A stretch of DNA of 7,616 nucleotides from an uncultured Archangium sp. GTDB taxonomy: Bacteria > Myxococcota > Myxococcia > Myxococcales > Myxococcaceae. Location of the stretch: positions 1 to 7,616 of the forward strand of contig CAMLFP010000272.1 of NCBI GenBank assembly GCA_946479335.1. Reading direction: 5' to 3'. Below are positions 1-7,616 of the stretch, piece after piece (position 1 is the first letter of the stretch; the number at the start of each line of letters is the position of its first letter). The translations under genes and the position numbers were made by a program. The notes beneath the pieces were generated by a model that was given only the letters and a program-made list of their open reading frames with translations, was not told the origin of the DNA and searched no databases.

Positions 1-1301
1 TGATGATGTACGGCCAGATGACCGCGGGCTCGTGGATCTACATCGGCACGCAGGGGATCCTGCAGGGCACCTACGAGACCTTCGTGCAAGCCGGGCGCAC
101 GCACTTCGCGTCTGAAGATCTCGCGGGGCGCGTGGTGTTGACCGGCGGCCTCGGCGGCATGGGCGGCGCGCAGCCGCTGGCGTGCACCATGGCTGGCGGC
201 GTGATGCTGGCCGTCGAGGTCGACCCGGCGCGCGCACAGCGGCGCATCGAGACGAAGTACCTCGACGTCATCGCGCGCGACCTCGATCACGCGCTCGCGC
301 TGGTCGCCGAGGCGAAGGCCGCGAAGAAGCCGCTGTCGGTGGGCCTCATCGGCAACTGCGCCGAGGTGCTGCCGGAGCTGGTGCGCCGTGGCTTCGCGCC
401 CGACCTGGTGACCGATCAAACGAGCGCGCATGACCCGCTGGCCGGTTACGTCCCCGCGGGGTTGACGCTCGACGCGGCCGCCGCGCTGCGCACCTCGAAC
501 CCCACCGAGTACGTGGAGCGCTCGCACCGCTCGATGGCCGCACACGTGAAGGCAATGATCGACTTCAAGCAGCGCGGTTCGCACGTGTTCGACTACGGCA
601 ACAACCTCCGCGCGGGCGCGGTGAAGGGCGGGCTCTCGAATGCCTACGACTTCCCCGGGTTCGTGCCGGCGTACATCCGCCCGATGTTCTGCCGCGGCGA
701 GGGCCCGTTCCGCTGGGTGGCGCTCTCGGGCGACCCGGCCGACATCAAGGTCACCGACGACGCGCTGATCGAGCTCTTCCCCGAGAAGCAGCACATGGTG
801 CGCTGGCTGCGCATGGCGCGCGAGAAGGTGAAGTTCCAGGGGCTCCCGGCGCGCATCTGCTGGCTGGGCTACGGCGAGCGTCACCGCGCGGGGCTCTTGT
901 TCAACGAGCTGGTGCGCACCGGCAAGGTGAAGGCGCCGATCGTCATCGGGCGCGATCACCTCGACTGCGGCTCCGTGGCGTCGCCCAACCGCGAGACGGA
1001 GGCGATGAAGGACGGCACCGACGCGGTGTCTGACTGGCCGATCTTGAACGCGATGATCAATGCCGTGAACGGCGCGTCGTGGGTGTCGTTCCACCACGGC
1101 GGCGGCGTGGGCATCGGGTACTCGCTGCACGCGGGTCAGGTGATCGTCGCTGACGGCACCGACGCGGCGGCGAAGCGCATCGAGCGCACGCTGCAGTCAG
1201 ACCCTGGCATGGGCGTCATCCGCCACGCAGACGCGGGCTACGAAGACGCGATCGAGATCGCGAAGGAACGCGGCGTCAAAATCCCCGGCATCACTGTTTG
1301 A
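1..1301 (+). CDS. hutU: Urocanate hydratase (urocanase), 5'-truncated by window edge
   Basis: Urocanase catalyses the second step of histidine breakdown, converting urocanate to 4-imidazolone-5-propionate with a tightly bound NAD+ as electrophile; it is a cytosolic homodimer. The 432 visible residues start inside the conserved stretch [16 protein letters not shown] and the frame is open to the left edge, so the Met codons at position 3 are not the start. Numbering below is from that Met. The NAD-binding glycine-rich loop [10 protein letters not shown] lies at 48-57. The urocanase signature [10 protein letters not shown] lies at 278-287, with the active-site Cys at 286 (858-860); this is Cys410 in the Pseudomonas enzyme, so roughly 124 N-terminal residues are missing. 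The block [12 protein letters not shown] and the C-terminal [15 protein letters not shown] are also present. One small difference from my recollection of the family: DHLDCG where DHLDSG is usual. hutI follows on the same strand. The identification is near certain. Confidence 0.98.
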   Translation, partial: MMYGQMTAGSWIYIGTQGILQGTYETFVQAGRTHFASEDLAGRVVLTGGLGGMGGAQPLACTMAGGVMLAVEVDPARAQRRIETKYLDVIARDLDHALALVAEAKAAKKPLSVGLIGNCAEVLPELVRRGFAPDLVTDQTSAHDPLAGYVPAGLTLDAAAALRTSNPTEYVERSHRSMAAHVKAMIDFKQRGSHVFDYGNNLRAGAVKGGLSNAYDFPGFVPAYIRPMFCRGEGPFRWVALSGDPADIKVTDDALIELFPEKQHMVRWLRMAREKVKFQGLPARICWLGYGERHRAGLLFNELVRTGKVKAPIVIGRDHLDCGSVASPNRETEAMKDGTDAVSDWPILNAMINAVNGASWVSFHHGGGVGIGYSLHAGQVIVADGTDAAAKRIERTLQSDPGMGVIRHADAGYEDAIEIAKERGVKIPGITV

Positions 1302-1314
1302 AGGGAGCAACTCC

Positions 1315-1350
1315 CCCTCTCCCGCATGCGGGAGAGGGTCGGGGTGAGGG
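1315..1350 (+). repeat. Palindromic intergenic repeat, copy 1 (hutU-hutI gap)
   Basis: A perfect 24-base palindrome occupies 1315-1338, with arms CCCTCTCCCGC and GCGGGAGAGGG around a central AT. It is followed by TC and the tail GGGGTGAGGG (1341-1350). The same palindrome-plus-tail layout recurs at 2574-2615 and, on the other strand, at 7502-7537. It fills most of the 55-base gap between hutU and hutI. In RNA it would form a very stable hairpin, but no U-run follows, so it is not a classical intrinsic terminator. It resembles REP-type elements dispersed in many GC-rich genomes; the family membership is my inference. Confidence 0.85.
1343..1350 (+). promoter_or_regulatory. Probable hutI ribosome binding site, inside the repeat tail
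   Basis: The sequence GGTGAGGG ends six bases before the hutI ATG. Both GAGG and GGTGA can pair with the 16S rRNA anti-Shine-Dalgarno end, and no other purine-rich candidate lies between the hutU stop and this start. The site is the conserved tail of the repeat, so the repeat appears to supply the ribosome binding site. The pairing is seen in the sequence; the function is inferred. Confidence 0.55.
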
Positions 1351-1356
1351 CCGCAC

Positions 1357-2568
1357 ATGTTCGACCTGCTGATCCGCAACACCTCCGAAGTCGTCACCTG
1401 CACGGGCTCGGGGACGCCCGAAGAAATGCTCGCGCCCATCAAGCGCGGCGTCGTCGGCATCACCGACGGGAAGATCACCTTCCTCGGCACCGACGCTCCC
1501 GGCCCGGCGAAGTACGAGCTCGACGCGCGCGGCGGGTTCGTGGGCCCGGGCTTCGTCGACTGCCACACGCACGTGGTGTTCGCGGGTGATCGCTCGGCAG
1601 AGTTCGAACAGCGCACGCAGGGCCGCAGCTACCTCGAGATCGCCGCGTCGGGCGGAGGCATCGCGCGCACCGTCACCGCGACGCGCGCAGCGTCGGAAGA
1701 GGAGCTCTTCAAGCTCGCCCTGCCCCGGCTCGAGCGCCTGCTGCGGCACGGCGTCACCACCGCCGAGGTGAAGAGCGGCTACGGGCTCGACGTTGACTCG
1801 GAGCTGCGCATCCTCCGCGTCATCCGCCGGTTGGGCACGCAGCAGCCGGTGTCGCTCGTGGGAACGCTGCTCGCGCTCCACGCGATTCCTCCGGAGTTCA
1901 AGGAGAACCGCGCCGGGTGGGTGCGACTGGTGATCGACGAGCTGTTGCCTCGGGTGGCCAGTGAAAAGCTGGCGCGCTTCAACGATGTCTTCGTCGAGCA
2001 GACCGCGTTCACGCACGACGAAGCGCGCGAAGTGCTCTCGGCCGGCGCGAAGCTGGGCCTCTTGCCGCGCCTGCATGTGGACCAACTGACGGCGAACGGC
2101 GGCGCGCAACTGGCGGCGTCGTTGAACGCGATCACCGCCGATCATCTGGAACAAATCTCGCCGGAGGGCATCGCAGCGCTGGCGAAGGCGGGCACGGTGG
2201 CGGTGCTGGCGCCGACGTCGACGCTGTTCGCGAAGGCGCGGCCGTTCGCGCCGGGGCGCGCGTTGCGTGAGGCGGGCGTGCGCGTGGCGCTGTGCACGAA
2301 CTGCAACCCGGGGAGCTCGCACTCCGAGAACGTGTTCCTGTCACTCGGGCTCGCGTGCGTGGAGAACGGGCTGACGCCGGCGGAGGCGTACCTGGGCTTC
2401 ACCCGCTTCGGGGCCGACGCGATCGCCGACTCGACGTTGGGGCGCTTGCAGCTCGGCGCGCCGGCGGACGTGGTGCTCTTCAACGCCGACAGCTACCGCG
2501 CGTTGCCGTACCACTTCGCGATGAACGACGTGGCGCACGTCATCAAGTCAGGCGAGCTGGTCTTCTGA
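1357..2568 (+). CDS. hutI: Imidazolonepropionase
   Basis: This enzyme hydrolyses 4-imidazolone-5-propionate to N-formimino-L-glutamate, the third step of histidine degradation. It is a cytosolic metal-dependent amidohydrolase. The 403-residue length is normal and the N terminus (MFDLLIRN) fits the family, supporting this ATG. Landmarks: the metal-binding HxH in GFVDCHTHVVFAG (H70, H72), the substrate-loop block RSYLEIAASGGGI, LLALHAIPPE (H175), LHVDQLTANGG (H240), and ADHLEQIS (H263). The C terminus has the usual small beta-domain ending, ADVVLFNADSYRALPYHFAMNDV. One point is odd: the motif normally read as TDFNPGS is here TNCNPGSS, so the family's metal-ligand Asp is Asn315 (2299-2301). The remaining residues look intact, so the gene is probably functional. 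It follows hutU by 55 bases and is likely cotranscribed with it; hutH and other hut genes would lie outside the window. Confidence 0.97.
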   Translation: MFDLLIRNTSEVVTCTGSGTPEEMLAPIKRGVVGITDGKITFLGTDAPGPAKYELDARGGFVGPGFVDCHTHVVFAGDRSAEFEQRTQGRSYLEIAASGGGIARTVTATRAASEEELFKLALPRLERLLRHGVTTAEVKSGYGLDVDSELRILRVIRRLGTQQPVSLVGTLLALHAIPPEFKENRAGWVRLVIDELLPRVASEKLARFNDVFVEQTAFTHDEAREVLSAGAKLGLLPRLHVDQLTANGGAQLAASLNAITADHLEQISPEGIAALAKAGTVAVLAPTSTLFAKARPFAPGRALREAGVRVALCTNCNPGSSHSENVFLSLGLACVENGLTPAEAYLGFTRFGADAIADSTLGRLQLGAPADVVLFNADSYRALPYHFAMNDVAHVIKSGELVF

Positions 2569-2573
2569 GAAAT

Positions 2574-2615
2574 CCCTCTCCCATGGGGAGAGGGTCCGCG
2601 GAGCGGGGGTGAGGG
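2574..2615 (+). repeat. Palindromic intergenic repeat, copy 2 (convergent hutI/nitroreductase gap)
   Basis: Arms CCCTCTCCC (2574-2582) and GGGAGAGGG (2586-2594) flank ATG. The palindrome is followed by an 11-base spacer (2595-2605) and the tail GGGGTGAGGG (2606-2615). Compared with copy 1, the loop lacks the GC...GC extension and the spacer before the tail is longer (11 against 2 bases). It fills nearly all of the 53 bases between the two converging stop codons. A hairpin here could block 3'-end decay of either transcript or help stop both, but no T-run is present on either side, so a terminator role is only inferred. Confidence 0.85.
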
Positions 2616-2621
2616 GCGAAT

Positions 2622-3275
2622 TCAGAACCCTCTGAACTCAACCAGCTCATCGACGCTGGCTCGATCACTCCGCAACGTGTTCACCGGCTTCTCGTCGGCG
2701 AACCCGAGGGCCATGCCGCAATAGAGCAACTCGTGCGGCTGCAACCCGAAGTGCGTGTGCAGCGAGGTCCGCACGTTGCCCCACGACTCCTGAATGCAGG
2801 AGCCGACGCCGCGCTCGGTCGCGGCCAACGCCACCGACTGAATGAGCATGCCGAGGTGCGCCCACTGCCCGTGGCCCATGCGGCGGTCGATGATGAAGAA
2901 GAGCCCGACGGGCGCGCCGAAGAACTCGAAGTTGCGCGCGACGTGCGCGAGGCGCGACGGCTTGTCTTCGCGGGGGATGCCCATCAGCGCGTACATGTCT
3001 TCGCCGATCTTGAAGCGGCGCGAGCGGTACGGCTCCCAGAGGCTCGCCGGGTACGTCGGGTAGCCGTCGTCGTCATGCGGCTGCGTCTGGGCGAGCTTCA
3101 CCACCGCGTCACGTTCGGCGCCGCTCACCGCGATCATGCGCCACGGCTGGATGTTGCCGCCCGACGGCGCGAAGCGCGCGTCATCGAGGATCTCGCGCAG
3201 CGTCGCGAGCGGAACCGGGTCAGCCTTGAACGAGCGCACCGAGATGCGCTTCCGAAGTGCCTCTGAGACGTTCAT
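2622..3275 (-). CDS. Nitroreductase-family FMN oxidoreductase
   Basis: This 217-residue protein has the nitroreductase fold signature. An N-terminal phosphate-binding pattern RISVRSF (R10, S12, R14) is followed by the FMN-contacting block ARFAPSGGNIQPWRM (residues 33-47) and a C-terminal region GVGSCIQESWGNVR...LLYCGMALGF. Family members are homodimeric cytosolic FMN enzymes that reduce nitroaromatics, quinones or related substrates with NAD(P)H. The central EPYRSRRFKIGEDMYALMGI block resembles what I recall of the nitrobenzoate-reductase-like (PnbA/NfnB) subgroup. The true substrate cannot be told from sequence. The ATG gives the expected N terminus, although only a weak GGA lies upstream. 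It starts 42 bases after the meaB stop on the same strand and is probably the last gene of the mut transcript; no separate promoter is evident. BluB is unlikely because that group's characteristic active-site block differs. Confidence 0.9.
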   Translation of the reverse strand: MNVSEALRKRISVRSFKADPVPLATLREILDDARFAPSGGNIQPWRMIAVSGAERDAVVKLAQTQPHDDDGYPTYPASLWEPYRSRRFKIGEDMYALMGIPREDKPSRLAHVARNFEFFGAPVGLFFIIDRRMGHGQWAHLGMLIQSVALAATERGVGSCIQESWGNVRTSLHTHFGLQPHELLYCGMALGFADEKPVNTLRSDRASVDELVEFRGF

Positions 3276-3317
3276 GCGCGACGTATCCGACGAAACGCTG
3301 CGCGCAGCAACGAGGAG

Positions 3318-4297
3318 CTACCGCGCGTGCCTGAGCAACTGCATCGCGGCGAGCGAGGGCGAGAGCGCGCCATTGACGACCTGACGTTCGGTCTCGGCGA
3401 GCAGCGCGGCGATCGTGGGGTTCGCGCGGAAGTCATGCTCGAGTCCCTCGACGATCAACGACCACATCCACGCGAGCTGCTGGGTCGCGCGATGGTTCGC
3501 GAGCGCACCCGACGCCTCGAGCGCTTCACGGTGCGCCTCGAGCGTCTTCCAGAGCGCATCGAGGCCGTCGCCAGTGAGTCCGGAGATCGTCAGCACCTGC
3601 GTCTTCCACTCCGGCGTGCGCGGCGCGAGGTAGCGCAGCGCCGATTTCAGATCGGCCAGTGCGAGGCGCGCGCGATCGACGTTGTCTCCGTCGGCCTTGT
3701 TGACCGCGATGACGTCGGCCAACTCGAGGATGCCCTTCTTGATGCCCTGCAGCTCGTCACCCGAACCGGGGAGCAGCAGCACCAGGAACGTGTCGACCAT
3801 CTGCGCGACGGTGGTCTCGCCCTGCCCCACGCCGACGGTCTCGACGAGCACCACGTCGAAGCCCGCCGCTTCACACAGCAGCAGCGTCTCGCGCGTGCGC
3901 CGCGCCACGCCACCGGGCGTCAGCCCGCTGGGACTCGGACGAATGAACGCGTTCGAATCCACCGAGAGCCGCGCCATGCGCGTCTTGTCGCCGAGAATCG
4001 AGCCGCCGGAGACGCTGCTCGATGGGTCCACCGCCAGCACCGCGACCTTGTGGCCTTCGTGCGTGAGCTTCGTGCCGAGTGAATCGATGAACGTCGACTT
4101 GCCGACGCCGGGCACGCCGGTGATGCCGATGCGCCGCGCTTTGCCAGTGAGCGGGAGCAGCCGCGTCAGCAACTCCTGCGCGAGCTTGCCGTCGGCGTCG
4201 GTGTGGCTCTCGACGAGCGTGATGGCCTGCGCCAACACCGCGCGGTCGCCGGCGCGCACGCCGGCCTCATACGCGTCGAGACTCAGCCGCCTCCGCG

Positions 4298-4301
<4 letters not shown>
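3318..4301 (-). CDS. meaB: Methylmalonyl-CoA mutase-associated GTPase MeaB (ArgK/YgfD family)
   Basis: MeaB is a SIMIBI-class GTPase that binds methylmalonyl-CoA mutase, gates delivery of adenosylcobalamin and protects the enzyme from oxidative inactivation; the human counterpart is MMAA. At 327 residues the length is typical. Visible motifs: Walker [10 protein letters not shown] (62-70), AVDPSSS (90-96), the family hallmark [11 protein letters not shown] (99-109), AFIRPSPSG (118-126), the switch region [11 protein letters not shown] (152-162), and the guanine-specificity motif NKAD (201-204). The helical C terminus, used in dimerisation in this family, is present. The ATG overlaps the mutB TGA by four bases (ATGA), and only a GAGG too close to the start is seen, so translation is probably coupled to mutB. 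The older name ArgK (arginine/ornithine transport kinase) is a misannotation for this family. Adjacency to mutAB makes the role very secure. Confidence 0.97.
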
Positions 4302-6417
<2,116 letters not shown>

Positions 6418-6421
<4 letters not shown>

Positions 6422-7616
6422 GGGTACGCCTCCAGAAGATCGCCGAGGGTGGCGATGAGATCGCACCCGATGAAGATGAAGCCGTCGACGCCCGCCGCGC
6501 GGAGCTCGGCTTCGTTCGCGCCCGGCCGGCCCGCGAGCAGCACCTTCGTGCAGCCGGAGGCCTTCAACGACTTCGCGCGCGCCACCGCGTCGGTCGCGTA
6601 GCGCTCGTCGGTGCCGCACAGCACCGCGACGACTTCCTTCTCATCCGCGCTCACTTCACGCGCCTTGATGCCGCCCGCCGCGAGGAAGTTGAGCGCGAAG
6701 CCCACGCGCGCCCGCGACTCGGCGATGGTGCCGAGCGCCACGAGGATCGCCTTCGGAGCGAACGCCTCGGCGGAGACGCGCAGCGCCTCGAACTGCTCCG
6801 AGTCGTGCCGGTGTTCGAGCTTCTGACGCGCCGTCGGCAACACCTCATCGACGTTGGCGAACTCCGACACGCCCAGGATCGGGATCTTCCGCTTCGCGAT
6901 CGCCGCGAGCCGCTCGCTCCACACCTTCTCGACGCGCGCCTTCAAACCCGGGAGCGCCTTCTCCAGCCCGCCCTCGGCCTCCATCGCCTGGAAGCGCTTC
7001 CACGCCTCGCGCGCGAGCTGATCGGTGAACGTGTCGAGGTAGTACGAGCCCGCCGCGGGGTCGATCACCGCGCCCAGCGCGCTCTCGTGGTGCAGCACCA
7101 GTTGCGTGTTTCGCGCGACGCGGGCGCCCAACTCGGAGCGCACCATCGCGTCGTCGAACGACGCCGGCGTCACGAAGTCTGCGCCCCCGAGGATCGCCGC
7201 GAACGTCTGCGTGGTGACGCGCAGCATGTTCACCCACGGGTCGCTGATGGTCAGCGTGCGCTTCGACGAGACCGCGTGAATGATCAGCTTCGCGTCGGGC
7301 ACGCCCGCCACCGTCGCCAGCTTCGCCCAGCAGATGCGCAGCGCGCGCAGCTTGCAGAGCTCGAGGAACGTGTCGCGACCGACGGCGAGCTGAACGACGA
7401 CGCCATCGAGTTTTTGCAGCGTCGCGCCGGCCGACAGCGCGAACGCGAGCTCGTCAGCCGCGTCGGCGCCGAGTTCGTGCAACGAGACGGCAGAGACACG
7501 GCCCTCACCCCAACCCTCTCCCGCTTGCGGGAGAGGGGGTTCCACCAGCTCGCACTTCGCCGGCATGCCCGGCACGTGCAGCGGCGGCGCCTCCGCGTAC
7601 AACGGCTGCACCGACA
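6418..7616 (-). CDS. mutA: Methylmalonyl-CoA mutase small subunit, 5'-truncated by window edge
   Basis: MutA is the structural, non-catalytic partner of MutB in the bacterial heterodimeric mutase. The frame is open to the right edge. The 398 visible residues cover the C-terminal part of the barrel and the degenerate B12-like domain; the family is usually about 620-640 residues, so over 200 are outside. Recognisable blocks: [21 protein letters not shown] (the strand equivalent to Mut[11 protein letters not shown]), [48 protein letters not shown], and the terminal GRPG...[16 protein letters not shown]. The C-terminal domain lacks the DxHxxG cobalamin motif, as expected for MutA. The oddity is [13 protein letters not shown] (7501-7539), a translated copy of the palindromic repeat directly before [11 protein letters not shown]. 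The frame stays open through it, so the gene is apparently intact. The GTG codon at 7611 is not a credible start. Confidence 0.95.
6429..6433 (-). promoter_or_regulatory. Shine-Dalgarno site for mutB, inside the end of mutA
   Basis: GGAGG on the - strand lies seven bases before the GTG at 6421, within the last codons of mutA. It is the strongest ribosome binding site in the window and decides the mutB start against the longer open frame. The overlapping TGA/GTG indicates translation of mutB is coupled to the end of mutA, suitable for a 1:1 heterodimer. Confidence 0.85.
7502..7537 (-). repeat. Palindromic repeat, copy 3, embedded in frame in mutA
   Basis: On the - strand the palindrome spans 7537-7514, with arms CCCTCTCCCGC and GCGGGAGAGGG separated by AA. 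It is followed by TT and the tail GGGGTGAGGG (7511-7502). It differs from copy 1 by one base in the 24-base palindrome and one in the two-base spacer, and the three bases after the tail (CCG) also match. The segment lies in a reading phase that avoids the TGA inside the tail and gives [13 protein letters not shown]. It is oriented along mutA transcription, as copy 1 is along hutU-hutI. Confidence 0.9.

Noticed and set aside
1315..1338. The copy 1 hairpin as an intrinsic terminator ending the hutU transcript
   Set aside because: No T-run follows the stem, and the hutI start with its only ribosome binding site lies immediately downstream, so full termination here is unlikely.
1291..2322. A 343-residue open frame antisense to hutI
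   Set aside because: Arginine-, alanine- and histidine-rich composition typical of a shadow frame in GC-rich DNA; hutI on the other strand carries all the family motifs.
1..2568. A functional link between the hut genes and the methylmalonyl-CoA mutase genes
   Set aside because: Histidine degradation yields glutamate, not propionyl-CoA; the units are on opposite strands and converge, so adjacency is probably chance.
2622..3275. The nitroreductase as BluB (5,6-dimethylbenzimidazole synthase)
   Set aside because: Although next to B12-dependent genes, its FMN block is APSGGNIQPW rather than the APSVGxSQPW-like block I recall for BluB, and its central region fits general nitroreductases better.
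3297..3308. A 12-base perfect palindrome GCTGCGCGCAGC between meaB and the nitroreductase gene
   Set aside because: It leaves no loop of useful size, has no T-run, and such short palindromes are expected by chance in GC-rich DNA; not enough to call a terminator or operator.
3327..4082. A 251-residue open frame antisense to meaB
   Set aside because: Shadow frame with low-complexity charged composition and no recognisable domain; meaB is unambiguous. The same applies to the antisense frames over mutB (for example 4490-5086 and 5271-5828).
6422..6619. A 66-residue N-terminal extension of MutB
   Set aside because: It lies out of frame over the well-conserved end of mutA, is arginine-rich without family similarity, and a GTG with an ideal GGAGG at 6421 gives the standard MutB length.

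Overview
The window is a compact, high-GC bacterial segment with strongly G/C-ending codons. It holds five protein genes plus part of a sixth, with almost no spare DNA, and no RNA genes, insertion sequences, CRISPR or phage genes were seen. Codon use, the AdoCbl-dependent two-subunit methylmalonyl-CoA mutase and the short GGGAGAGGG-type repeats suggest a high-GC proteobacterium or myxobacterium (Myxococcota). That is an inference from style; nothing here fixes the taxon.

Left part, + strand: the end of a histidine-utilisation (hut) operon. A 5'-truncated urocanate hydratase (hutU, entering from the left edge, ending at 1301) is followed by a complete imidazolonepropionase (hutI, 1357-2568). 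These enzymes catalyse successive steps of histidine degradation: urocanate to imidazolonepropionate to formiminoglutamate. The gap between them is filled by a short palindromic repeat whose tail appears to supply the hutI ribosome binding site.

Right part, - strand, read from the right edge leftwards: the small subunit of methylmalonyl-CoA mutase (mutA, 5' end outside the window), the catalytic large subunit (mutB), the mutase GTPase chaperone meaB, and a nitroreductase-family flavoprotein. The mutA/mutB and mutB/meaB junctions are 4-base stop-start overlaps (GTGA and ATGA), so these three form a translationally coupled unit. The enzyme interconverts (R)-methylmalonyl-CoA and succinyl-CoA, and MeaB loads and protects its cobalamin cofactor. 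The nitroreductase follows meaB after 41-42 bases and may be the last gene of the transcript. The hut and mut units converge at about 2570-2620.

The most notable structure is a repeat family present three times: between hutU and hutI, between the convergent hutI and nitroreductase genes, and inside the mutA reading frame. Each copy is a palindrome (CCCTCTCCC...GGGAGAGGG) followed by GGGGTGAGGG. The mutA copy is translated as an in-frame segment, [13 protein letters not shown], just before a predicted barrel strand. No undescribed multi-gene system was found; the genes are well-known metabolic families and the interest lies in the repeats and a few residue substitutions.
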